Source: Desulfocapsa sp. | GTDB taxonomy: Bacteria; Desulfobacterota; Desulfobulbia; Desulfobulbales; Desulfocapsaceae | Direction: 5' to 3' | NCBI GenBank assembly: GCA_029935135.1 | Contig: JAOZKX010000047.1 | Location: forward strand, 1-8,956 | DNA length: 8,956 bases | Shown: positions 1 through 6,997 of the stretch, piece after piece | Layout: every line of letters begins with the position of its first letter | How positions within the stretch are numbered: position 1 is the first letter of the stretch | Notes under the pieces: generated by a model | The model's input: only the letters and a program-made list of their open reading frames with translations | Told to the model about the DNA's origin: nothing | Databases searched by the model: none | Program-made: the position numbers and the translations under genes

Positions 1-13
1 AGTTCAACTTAGC

Positions 14-52
14 AGTTACCTGAGTTTTAATGGTAATCAGGTTTTACTAACT
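14..52. other. Weak composite stem-loop upstream of the acyltransferase gene
   Basis: Two complementary blocks are visible. AGTTA (14-18) pairs with TAACT (48-52), and CCTGA (19-23) pairs with TCAGG (37-41), with a 6-base bulge on the right side and a 13-base loop. A TTTT run follows the inner stem (42-45). An alternative pairing, TTACC (16-20) with GGTAA (32-36), competes with it. It could be a terminator of an upstream gene or a leader structure, but the stems are short and the loop is long, so it may be chance. The first 91 bases are AT-rich and show no convincing gene end. A frame open from base 2 to the stop at 65-67 has AT-rich third positions unlike the genes downstream. Confidence 0.25.
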
Positions 53-91
53 CCCCATCTCAATTAAGAGACAAGACAAATCACGACTCCA

Positions 92-667
92 ATGGAATTT
101 GAAAGAGTCACCCAGGCAAAGGATGAACTGCGGGCTGCCATTAAAGCGGTGCGCCGCAGACCGCACGGGAATGTAGCCAAAGGTAAATTGATCCTTGCCC
201 CTGAGGTGTTCAGCAGCGCAGGAAACGAAACAAATATAATCATCAGCCCCTTTTCCATTCTCGACTGCACTGGTTCCATTCACATCGGTGCCTGGTGTAA
301 TATCGGAGCACGCAGCCGAATATACACCCATGATCATTGTCACCAGGGCCGCGAACCTCTGTTTCGCACGCAGGAAAAACATGGCGTTATCTGGCAGGAC
401 AAATATATTGGTACAGATGTATGGATTCATGAGAACTCACTGGTACTCTATCAGGCATCGATCCTGCCTGACGGCTTTGTGCTGGGTGCAGGTTCTGTTC
501 TGACCAGGAACCCAGGTGCATATGAAATGTGGGCCGGAACGCCTGCCAGAAAAATTGCGGACCGTAGAGACATGTCTCCTGTGGAAATAAAAAACCTTTT
601 CAGCAAACCGAAATTTTTATTAAAAGAGTATTTACAGGAAGAATCACTGACAGACACAAAATTCTAA
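92..667 (+). CDS. Left-handed beta-helix (hexapeptide-repeat) acyltransferase
   Basis: This 191-residue protein looks like a trimeric O-acyltransferase of the maltose O-acetyltransferase/NodL/WcaF type, which moves an acetyl or similar acyl group from a CoA donor to a sugar or other small acceptor in the cytoplasm. Imperfect hexapeptide-repeat sequence is seen at about residues 50-76 and 105-138 (for example SIHIGAWCNIGARSRIY and the block ending LGAGSVLT). THDH at 79-82 is the usual place of the catalytic histidine, and WAGTPARKI (147-155) is the typical end of the helix domain. The C-terminal tail of about 35 residues is charged and not recognisable. ATG 92 is the only reasonable start: the frame is closed at 65-67 and the next Met is residue 146. 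No good Shine-Dalgarno sequence lies near it. It is the first visible gene of the glycan operon, 45 bases ahead of the next. The acceptor is unknown; a sugar is inferred from context. Confidence 0.88.
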   Translation: MEFERVTQAKDELRAAIKAVRRRPHGNVAKGKLILAPEVFSSAGNETNIIISPFSILDCTGSIHIGAWCNIGARSRIYTHDHCHQGREPLFRTQEKHGVIWQDKYIGTDVWIHENSLVLYQASILPDGFVLGAGSVLTRNPGAYEMWAGTPARKIADRRDMSPVEIKNLFSKPKFLLKEYLQEESLTDTKF

Positions 668-712
668 GCGAAGCTCCTCTAATCGTCCTCTTCGACAGAA
701 CAAGCCAATCTT

Positions 713-1909
713 ATGCCTGAGCACCCCATCTATAACATCCTTATGTACTCCCATGACACCTATGGACTGGGTCATATTAGACGCTCCATGGCCATTGCCA
801 ACCACCTTTCCGGCAAAGAAGTGAATATCCTTATTCTCACAGGATCTCCAATAGCAGGGCGTTTCACCCTCCCGGAACAGGTCGATTTTGTCCGGATCCC
901 CGGGATGATAAAAAAAACAAATGATGAATACCACTCCCTTTCCATCCGTATTGATCCCAATCAGGCCCTGCATATCAGAAAAAATATTATTGCCGCCACC
1001 GCAGAGGCCTTTCAGCCAGATCTTTTTATCGTCGACAAAGAACCACTAGGCCTGAAAAAAGAAGTCCTCCCCACCCTGCAGTGGCTACGCAACTCTCTGC
1101 CGAACACAAAAACAGTGCTGGGCCTGCGGGATGTCCTTGATGAATCAGCAGTGGTTTGCAAAGACTGGAAAAATAAAGATGTGTATCGATACCTGGAGGA
1201 GTTGTATGATGAGATATGGGTCTACGGCAACCAGGATATCTATGATCCAATCCGCGAATACAAAATCCCAGCTGCTCTGGAACCAAAAATCCGTTTCACC
1301 GGCTATATTCCACGCAAACAGTGGTCAGACAAGGTTCGCAAGAAGATCAGAAAACGCTACCGTATCCTTGATGAAGATACCTTTATCCTGGTCACCGCAG
1401 GTGGTGGCGGAGATGGCTGCGAACTGCTCAATCATTATCTCTCCATGCATGACTTTTTCCCCACCTCTCTCCCATTCAAGTCGTTGATGATAACAGGGCC
1501 TTTTATGCCCAAATCCAGCAGGGAGAAGATTAAGAAGAGGGCCCAACAGTATGGAATCAAGTCACAACCCTTTCACCCCAACATGGAACAGCTTATTGCA
1601 GCAGCAGACCTGGTGATCTCCATGGGCGGTTACAACACCATCTGTGAAATTCTCAGCCAGCAGACACCGGCCCTGATTATTCCACGGGAAACACCACGTA
1701 AAGAACAACTTATCCGGGCAGAAAAGCTAAAAGAACAAGGCTTAATTGATTATCTCCCCTGGCAGCAGGTTTCGGCACAACTCCTGCGAGATAAAATTAT
1801 TACCATTCTAAATAAACACGATAGCTATCAGGATAATATTCGTTCTTTTGAGTTATCTGGCCTGGATATCATGCGCGAAAGAGTGGATCACTTCCGGAAT
1901 CTACTATGA
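713..1909 (+). CDS. MurG-like glycosyltransferase, COG4671 type (first of two)
   Basis: This is a 398-residue predicted GT-B glycosyltransferase, distantly related to MurG/GT28. The N-terminal domain opens with a strand and the diagnostic motif SHDTYGLGHIRRS (13-25), which takes the place of the GGTGGH loop of MurG. The C-terminal domain has a glycine-rich loop TAGGGGDG (228-235) and SMGGYNTICEIL (303-314), the region that normally holds the nucleotide-sugar donor. A charged segment with ETPRKEQ follows (326-332). There is no signal peptide or membrane helix, so it should act in the cytoplasm, perhaps at the membrane face. Family knowledge gives a retained fold but no settled substrate. The ATG at 713 has a poor ribosome site. 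The alternative Met at residue 11 would cut into the first strand and is less likely. Its stop overlaps the start of the next gene by four bases. A paralogue lies at 4978-6147. Confidence 0.85.
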   Translation: MPEHPIYNILMYSHDTYGLGHIRRSMAIANHLSGKEVNILILTGSPIAGRFTLPEQVDFVRIPGMIKKTNDEYHSLSIRIDPNQALHIRKNIIAATAEAFQPDLFIVDKEPLGLKKEVLPTLQWLRNSLPNTKTVLGLRDVLDESAVVCKDWKNKDVYRYLEELYDEIWVYGNQDIYDPIREYKIPAALEPKIRFTGYIPRKQWSDKVRKKIRKRYRILDEDTFILVTAGGGGDGCELLNHYLSMHDFFPTSLPFKSLMITGPFMPKSSREKIKKRAQQYGIKSQPFHPNMEQLIAAADLVISMGGYNTICEILSQQTPALIIPRETPRKEQLIRAEKLKEQGLIDYLPWQQVSAQLLRDKIITILNKHDSYQDNIRSFELSGLDIMRERVDHFRNLL

Positions 1910-3198
1910 ACAGCCCCTCTTCCTCTCCTACCCTTGGCTATATCCTCAAGGGATACCCCCGCATATCTGAAACATTTATCTCCAATGAAATATTGCTCCT
2001 GGAGAAACTTGGCTTTCGCATGCGTCTTTTCCCCATGCGCCATCCACGGGAAAGCTTCTGTCACGATTCGGTTAAGGAAATACAGGCCCGTGTGGATTAC
2101 CTGCCCACAGAACTCCTCCTTGATCTCCCGCGTTTGCTCCTGCCAAATATCTTTCTCGCTGTAAAACGCCCTGCCCTGTTTCTCCAGGGGCTGCAACTTG
2201 CCGGCAAACGCTTTCGAAGAACCGGAAAACTTGCCACTCTAAAGCATCTGTTCCAGGCTGGATTCCTCTGTAACAACCATCTCTTGCAAGACAGAAGTAT
2301 CACCCATATCCATGGACACTTTGCCCATTCACCCACATCGGTGACCATGTTTGCCGCACTCCTTTCCGGTCTCCCTTTTAGTTTTACCGCCCATGCAAAA
2401 GATATTTACACCTCAAACCCGGAGCAGTTAAAAGAAAAAATCAGACTGGCCCGCTTCGTGGTGACCTGTACCGATTATAACCGGCGCTATCTTGAGAATC
2501 TGGCTGAAGAATGTAAAACCCCTATCCACTGCATCTATCATGGCATTGACCTGGATCTTTTTTCTCCCACAAGTGACCATGTGCAGTGCACATCACCATA
2601 TAATCTGTTGACCGTTGCCAGAATGACCGCAAAAAAAGGGCTCCCCACTCTTTACCATGCCCTTTCTCTCCTGAAAAAACAGGGCACCGTATTCACCCAC
2701 AGACTGATTGGAGACGGCGATGATCGGCAGCAGATTGAACAACTCATTACCGACCTCTCCCTGGATGACTGTTGTCACTGCCTGGGGACAAGGACCCACA
2801 AAGAGGTCCTCAAACAGTTTGAGCAGTCGGATCTCTTCGTCCTGCCCTGTGAAATTGCCGACAATGGTGATCGGGACGGTATTCCTAATGTCCTGGTGGA
2901 GAGCCTTGCCATGGGCGTTCCAGCTCTCTCTACTACTGTTTCTGCAATTCCGGAAATCCTGATTCACAATAAAAGCGGTATCACCACCTTACCGTCCAAC
3001 CCTCAATTACTGGCAGAGTATATAACAGATATCCTTGGCAACGAAACATTGCGAAAAACAATTATCCAGGGCGGCCGTAAGCACACCAGACAAAACTTTA
3101 ACAATCGGCAGCTGGTGCAAAATCTTGCCAAGATTTTTTCCCGACAAATGGCCGGGGAAGAGGGACAAACTGTTGCTGAGCAGCTGCTCAGCTCATAG
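1906..3198 (+). CDS. GT4 family glycosyltransferase, WcaL-like
   Basis: A 430-residue retaining GT-B glycosyltransferase resembling the colanic-acid WcaL and exosortase-associated group. The N-terminal half has YPRISETFISNEI (17-29), typical of this group, and HIHGHFAHSPTSV (134-146) followed by PFSFTAHAKDIYTS (157-170). The C-terminal GT4 domain runs from about 232 to 410, with LLTVARMTAKKGL (234-246), IGDGDD (268-273) and the donor-site motif RDGIPNVLVESLAMGVP (323-339). In the E-x7-E motif the first acid is Asp324 and the second is Glu332; Asp at the first position is seen in this subfamily and should not mean loss of activity. There is no signal peptide. Translation probably restarts at the ATGA overlap with the previous gene (1906-1909). 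The tail after residue 415 is poorly conserved in appearance. It probably adds one sugar to the growing glycan; donor and linkage cannot be told. Confidence 0.9.
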   Translation: MNSPSSSPTLGYILKGYPRISETFISNEILLLEKLGFRMRLFPMRHPRESFCHDSVKEIQARVDYLPTELLLDLPRLLLPNIFLAVKRPALFLQGLQLAGKRFRRTGKLATLKHLFQAGFLCNNHLLQDRSITHIHGHFAHSPTSVTMFAALLSGLPFSFTAHAKDIYTSNPEQLKEKIRLARFVVTCTDYNRRYLENLAEECKTPIHCIYHGIDLDLFSPTSDHVQCTSPYNLLTVARMTAKKGLPTLYHALSLLKKQGTVFTHRLIGDGDDRQQIEQLITDLSLDDCCHCLGTRTHKEVLKQFEQSDLFVLPCEIADNGDRDGIPNVLVESLAMGVPALSTTVSAIPEILIHNKSGITTLPSNPQLLAEYITDILGNETLRKTIIQGGRKHTRQNFNNRQLVQNLAKIFSRQMAGEEGQTVAEQLLSS

Positions 3199-3210
3199 CC
3201 ATAAAAAACC

Positions 3211-4326
3211 ATGCGCATCTGTTTTTACGCCCCCTTTAAACCCCTGGGACACCCACACCCCTCCGGGGATCTTATTATTGCCCAGGGCCTGCATGATTTT
3301 CTTCTTCAGCGGGGTCATACACTCCTTATTGCCAGCAAACTGCGCAGTAGATGGATCTACTGGAAACCCTGGCTTGCAGCAAAGCTCCTCAAGGAACGGA
3401 GAACCGTCACCCATAAGATCCACGATTTCAAACCGGATGTCTGGCTGAGCTATCACAGTTACTATAAATCCCCTGATCTCCTTGGCCCTGCACTTTGCAG
3501 GAAATTTCAACTTCCCTACCTCCTCTTTCAGGGCATCTACTCCACAAAGCAACGCCGCAGCATAAAAGGAGCCCCTGGATTCTATCTCAACCGCCGATGT
3601 CTTCTTCGAGCAGACCATCTCTTCACCAACAAACTGGTCGACCTGAAAAACCTGCGGCGCATTATTCCGGAAGATCAACTTAGTTATATTAAACCCGGGA
3701 TTTTTCCAGAAGACTTTTGCTCCAGTGAGAAGGCCCGCACAGCAATGCGCCGGAAGTGGCAGACAGGAGACGATCCGCTGCTGGTCAGTGCCGCCATGTT
3801 TCGCCCCGATGTGAAGACAGAAAGCCTCACATGGATGCTGAAAACGCTGCAGCAAACAGCTGCAAACGCACCACCTTTTAAACTTCTTATTGCCGGAGAT
3901 GGCACTGAACGGGAATCACTGGAAAGGCTGGCTGCCGACCTTCTGCCCGGTCGGGTTATCTTTGTGGGGAAGATTCCACGGGAAGATATGTTTCAACTCT
4001 ATTCAGCCGGTGATATCTTTGTCTATCCGGGTATCCGGGAATCGCTGGGCATGGTCTTTCTGGAGGCCCAGGCCTGCGGCCTGCCTGTGGTTGCATTTGA
4101 CAACGGAGGTATTCCAGAGGTTGTGCAAAAAAACCAGACCGGACTCCTGACCCAACCGTTCGCTGAGCAGGAATTCTCCGAAGCCATCCAGTCACTGCTG
4201 GCAGACAGAGCAAGGAGAAAGACAATGGGGAAAAATGCGGTGGCCTACATCCGAAATCAGCACGATCTGCACAAGAACTATCTTCAATTTGAAAAGGTCC
4301 TCTTACGATATGCATCGATGGCTTAA
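3211..4326 (+). CDS. GT4 family glycosyltransferase
   Basis: A 371-residue GT-B glycosyltransferase. The N-terminal domain starts directly with MRICFYAPFKPLGHPHPSGD (1-20), the usual first strand and glycine-containing acceptor loop. The C-terminal domain has AAMFRPDVKTESL (194-206) with the basic residues that contact the donor phosphates, LLIAGDGTERESLE (225-238), and the classical E-x7-E motif RESLGMVFLEAQACGLPVV (276-294; Glu277 and Glu285). NGGIPEVV (298-305) and TGLL (310-313) complete the family pattern. The protein is full length and has no membrane segment. The start is 12 bases after the previous stop, with only an A-rich leader and no clear Shine-Dalgarno sequence, so coupling to the gene before is likely. 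The last 17 bases overlap the start of the phosphatase gene. It is clearly different in sequence from the preceding GT4 and so presumably adds a different sugar. Confidence 0.92.
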   Translation: MRICFYAPFKPLGHPHPSGDLIIAQGLHDFLLQRGHTLLIASKLRSRWIYWKPWLAAKLLKERRTVTHKIHDFKPDVWLSYHSYYKSPDLLGPALCRKFQLPYLLFQGIYSTKQRRSIKGAPGFYLNRRCLLRADHLFTNKLVDLKNLRRIIPEDQLSYIKPGIFPEDFCSSEKARTAMRRKWQTGDDPLLVSAAMFRPDVKTESLTWMLKTLQQTAANAPPFKLLIAGDGTERESLERLAADLLPGRVIFVGKIPREDMFQLYSAGDIFVYPGIRESLGMVFLEAQACGLPVVAFDNGGIPEVVQKNQTGLLTQPFAEQEFSEAIQSLLADRARRKTMGKNAVAYIRNQHDLHKNYLQFEKVLLRYASMA

Positions 4327-4981
4327 ATCCGACTCACCCCTGGCCAAAGGACAGACCCTGCTGGCCCTGCTGCGACACGGAAAAACGATCTGGAATGAAG
4401 AAGGTCGCATACAGGGACACAAAGACACCCCTCTTTCCCCTGAAGGCATTCTGCAGGTACAGGCCTGGGCGGCGTTTCTCAGTAATCACACGATCCATCA
4501 TATCATTGCCAGTGACCTGGGCAGAGTCAGGGAAACAGTTGCCCTTCTGCAAAAGCAGCTTGACAATGTAAGCGTTGAATGGAATCCTGCCCTTCGGGAG
4601 CAGGCCTGGGGGCATTGGGAGGGAAGGAGTTTTGCGGAACTCAAAGAAACTGAAGCAGAAATGCTTGCAGCGCAGATACGGGCAGGATGGGACTTTCGAC
4701 CACCTGGTGGTGAGAGCAGAAGGGAAGTTCTGCAACGAGCACTGCCCGAGATACAAAACATAGTCCAGCAACACCCGGGCCGCAAGATCCTTATTGTCTG
4801 CCATGAAGGCATTGTGAAATCACTAATTTACCATCTGGCAAAACGGGATTTCCTGCCCGATGAGAAAAAACTCCTGCAGAAACGGGATCTCCACCTCCTC
4901 CAGGGAAATGGAAAAGAATTGTCCATTGCGGCACTGAACATTATGTCCACATTCAACAAAAACAGCACCCCACAACCATGA
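4310..4981 (+). CDS. Histidine phosphatase superfamily (phosphoglycerate mutase-like) enzyme
   Basis: With the start at ATG 4310 this is a 223-residue cytoplasmic phosphatase. All catalytic elements are visible: LLRHGKTIWNEEGRIQG (20-36) with Arg22 and the phospho-accepting His23, ASDLGRVRET (67-76) with the second arginine, Glu97 in ALREQAWGHWEG (94-105), PPGGES (131-136), and His165 in CHEG. The frame is open further upstream to an ATG at 4235, but that would lie deep inside the GT4 gene and add 25 residues of non-family sequence. AAAAGG at 4292-4297 supports 4310. The gene overlaps the previous one by 17 bases and the next by 4. Relatives include alpha-ribazole phosphatase, GpgP (glucosyl-3-phosphoglycerate phosphatase) and the LPS-core phosphatase Ais. 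Its place among glycosyltransferases suggests a sugar-phosphate or phosphorylated glycan substrate rather than glycolysis; this is inference. Confidence 0.9.
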   Translation: MHRWLKSDSPLAKGQTLLALLRHGKTIWNEEGRIQGHKDTPLSPEGILQVQAWAAFLSNHTIHHIIASDLGRVRETVALLQKQLDNVSVEWNPALREQAWGHWEGRSFAELKETEAEMLAAQIRAGWDFRPPGGESRREVLQRALPEIQNIVQQHPGRKILIVCHEGIVKSLIYHLAKRDFLPDEKKLLQKRDLHLLQGNGKELSIAALNIMSTFNKNSTPQP

Positions 4982-6147
4982 AAATTGTCTGTTACTGTCA
5001 ACATGTCCTGGGTATTGGTCATTTTCATCGAAGCCTTGCCATCTGTGAAGAACTCGCCCACAGCCATGAAACAGTGATGATTCTCGGCGGTCCTGAAGTT
5101 TCCCTGCCAGACAGCGCGGTCCGTTTTTTCACCCTTCCCGGACTGAAAATGGATGCTGCATTCAGCAAGCTCCTCCCCTGCCAGCCAGGAGCAGATATTG
5201 AGCAGATAAAAGAACAACGGCAGCAACAGCTCTTTTCCTTTCTAAAAGAGCTGCAGCCGGATATCTTCCTGGTTGAGCTCTATCCATTTGGCCGTAAGGC
5301 CTTTGCCTTTGAACTCGATCCGGTACTTACAGCTATTGGCAATGGTGAGCTGGCATCCTGTCTCAGGATCTGCAGTTTGCGTGATATTTTAGTGGAAAAA
5401 ACAAAAAAAGAAAAATATGAAAAAAGGGTGCTCAATAGTCTTAACTCTTCTTTTGATGCCCTTCTTGTTCACTCGGATCCAGATTTTATTGCTCTCCAGG
5501 AGACCTTTTCCAGAACAAATGACATTGCCATCCCCCTGCATTACACCGGCTTTATCAGCCGCAGTCCCCACTCGTCAGTCAGCCGACAGACAACACGCGA
5601 AAAACTCCAGCTAGCCACGACAGACAAGTTGATAGTGGCCTCTATCGGCGGCGGCAGTGTGGGAGAGGAACTCCTCCTTGCCACAGTGGATGCGGCAAAC
5701 CATATCCATAACAGCACTCTTCATTTCCATCTCTTCTCTGGCCCTTACAGCGACCCGCAGCTGACCAAAACTCTGCAGGCGAAAAACGGCATCAACACAA
5801 CTGTCCATTCATTTACAGATAATTTCAGTGACTGGCTTGAGGCAGCCGACCTGTCCATCTCCATGGCTGGCTACAACACCTGTATGAATGTCTTGAGAGC
5901 AGGAGTCCCTGCTCTCCTCTACCCATTTGCCCAGAACCATGAGCAGGCCATGCGTATTGCAGCTTTTTCCCATACCAGCCCCCTTAGCCCACTGCAGGCA
6001 GAGGATCTGCAAGGAGAAAAACTTGCCAGACTCATCCAGGAGAAATTACACATGCCCAGACAGTCCCATACAATCAACCTGAATGGTGCACAGGAAACGG
6101 CACGACTTCTTGACAGCCGCTCACTCTGGAACAGGCTCAAACAATGA
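4978..6147 (+). CDS. MurG-like glycosyltransferase, COG4671 type (second of two)
   Basis: A 389-residue GT-B protein in the same broad family as the gene at 713-1909 but much diverged. It opens with MKIVCYCQHVLGIGHFHRS (1-19), matching SHDTYGLGHIRRS of the paralogue. It also has LRICSLRDILVE (129-140; compare VLGLRDVLDE in the paralogue), HYTGFISR (188-195), the glycine-rich loop ASIGGGSVGEE (221-231), the donor-site motif SMAGYNTCMNVLRAGVPALL (295-314) and NHEQAMR (320-326), reminiscent of the HQ segment near the end of MurG. There is no signal peptide or membrane helix. The start is fixed by an ATGA overlap with the phosphatase gene; no Shine-Dalgarno sequence is visible in the C/A-rich sequence before it. 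The presence of two such paralogues in one operon suggests successive transfers to different acceptors. Substrate unknown. Confidence 0.83.
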   Translation: MKIVCYCQHVLGIGHFHRSLAICEELAHSHETVMILGGPEVSLPDSAVRFFTLPGLKMDAAFSKLLPCQPGADIEQIKEQRQQQLFSFLKELQPDIFLVELYPFGRKAFAFELDPVLTAIGNGELASCLRICSLRDILVEKTKKEKYEKRVLNSLNSSFDALLVHSDPDFIALQETFSRTNDIAIPLHYTGFISRSPHSSVSRQTTREKLQLATTDKLIVASIGGGSVGEELLLATVDAANHIHNSTLHFHLFSGPYSDPQLTKTLQAKNGINTTVHSFTDNFSDWLEAADLSISMAGYNTCMNVLRAGVPALLYPFAQNHEQAMRIAAFSHTSPLSPLQAEDLQGEKLARLIQEKLHMPRQSHTINLNGAQETARLLDSRSLWNRLKQ

Positions 6148-6929
6148 TTTCACCACTCTACACAGACCTTCCATCCAACCTGAAAAAACAACTGGAATAT
6201 GCCATAGACAAAGGACTAGCCGATGGAACTGGAGAGGCAAATATCTTTTTCAGGGCCGATGATATAGGAGTTCCTTCAAAACAGAGCACTCAGCTTATCC
6301 AGCTGTTTGCAAAAACAAAGCTCCCGCTCTGTCTTGCGATAGTCCCCACCTGGCTGACCCGTGTGCGCTTTGCGGCACTCCTTGAGCTCACCGGCCCTCC
6401 AACTGCTCAATGGTGCTTCCATCAACATGGCTGGCTGCACAGGAACTATGAAGAAAGAGGGAAAAAACAGGAGTTTGGCCCCGCAAGGCCTGCAGCAGCA
6501 CAGAGAGAAGATTTAAGAAAAGGAAAAGAACACCTGCTCACCATTATGGACAAAGCATTCACCCCCGTTTTCACCCCTCCCTGGAATCGATGCAGCGATG
6601 ACACATTACAGGGTCTACTCGATCTCAAATTCCAAGGCCTGTCCCGAAGCATCAATGCAAAACCCAAGTCCCCCCAAAGGCTGCCGGATATTGAGATCAA
6701 CACCGATCTTCATACCCGAAAAGAGGGAACAGGAGAAGAGTCTCTGCAAAAACTCCTTGCTGAAATCAGCCGGGGCCTGGCTGCAGGCAGAAGTGGAATC
6801 ATGATCCATCATCAGCGTATGAACCAGACAGCCTTTGACTTTCTGGCTCTTTTCCTCACCCTTATCAGCAGCCGGCAACACATCCGACCCGTTACATTTC
6901 AAGAGTTGCTTCAGGGAAAGCCATCTTGA
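6144..6929 (+). CDS. Divergent polysaccharide deacetylase-like (NodB-fold) protein
   Basis: A 261-residue protein that appears to be a member of the carbohydrate esterase 4-like/DUF2334-like group. In order I see FFRADDIG (35-42) with the Asp pair of motif 1, an LAIVPTW strand (64-70), HQHGWLH (93-99) giving the H-x3-H metal site of motif 2 (His95 and His99), FTPPWNR (143-149) as motif 3, and GIMIHHQRM (218-226) as the late histidine motif. The likely metal triad is therefore intact, so hydrolysis of an N- or O-acetyl group is plausible. Unlike exported chitin or peptidoglycan deacetylases it has no signal peptide or membrane anchor, which suggests a cytoplasmic intermediate such as a lipid-linked or nucleotide-linked amino sugar. 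It is the last gene of the operon, joined to the previous one by an ATGA overlap. Its stop codon lies inside the -35 box of the next promoter. Moderate sequence divergence leaves the exact reaction uncertain. Confidence 0.8.
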   Translation: MISPLYTDLPSNLKKQLEYAIDKGLADGTGEANIFFRADDIGVPSKQSTQLIQLFAKTKLPLCLAIVPTWLTRVRFAALLELTGPPTAQWCFHQHGWLHRNYEERGKKQEFGPARPAAAQREDLRKGKEHLLTIMDKAFTPVFTPPWNRCSDDTLQGLLDLKFQGLSRSINAKPKSPQRLPDIEINTDLHTRKEGTGEESLQKLLAEISRGLAAGRSGIMIHHQRMNQTAFDFLALFLTLISSRQHIRPVTFQELLQGKPS

Positions 6930-6955
6930 CAAAATGGGCGTTGAAGACATATAAT
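6926..6955 (+). promoter_or_regulatory. Consensus sigma70 promoter of the PilZ gene
   Basis: TTGACA at 6926-6931 and TATAAT at 6950-6955 are both exact consensus hexamers with an 18-base spacer. Transcription would start near 6962, giving a 5' leader of about 36 bases before ATG 6998. The -35 box contains the TGA stop (6927-6929) of the deacetylase gene. No terminator is seen between the operon and this promoter, so the PilZ gene may receive both read-through and its own strong transcription. Confidence 0.8.
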
Positions 6956-6987
6956 TACAGTAAGTGTTTTCCCTATTCTTTCTCTCT

Positions 6988-6993
6988 GTGAGG
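6988..6993 (+). promoter_or_regulatory. Shine-Dalgarno sequence of the PilZ gene
   Basis: GTGAGG lies four bases before ATG 6998 in an otherwise pyrimidine-rich leader. It is one of the clearest ribosome sites in the window, in contrast to the weak or missing ones inside the glycan operon, and it fixes the start. Confidence 0.65.
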
Positions 6994-6997
6994 TCTT

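Noticed and set aside
14..52. Integron attC-like site at the window start
   Set aside because: The outer arms do not match the GTTRRRY and RYYYAAC core sites, and there is no cassette-like context.
2..67. Possible tail of an upstream gene ending at the stop at 65-67
   Set aside because: Third positions are AT-rich unlike the neighbouring genes, and the 21 residues show no family signal.
669..694. CGAAG and CTTCG inverted repeat between the first two genes
   Set aside because: Five-base arms with a 16-base loop and no T-run are too weak for a terminator, and the gap is only 45 bases inside an apparent operon.
3193..3855. A 220-codon open frame on the minus strand
   Set aside because: It lies wholly opposite a GT4 gene with clear family motifs, and its translation shows no recognisable domain, so it is a shadow frame.
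4235..4309. Upstream in-frame ATG extending the phosphatase gene
   Set aside because: It would add 25 residues that do not resemble the family and overlap the GT4 gene by 92 bases; ATG 4310 has a purine-rich site before it.
4334..4804. A 156-codon minus-strand open frame opposite the phosphatase gene
   Set aside because: The plus-strand gene has every catalytic motif of its family; the minus-strand product has no family features.
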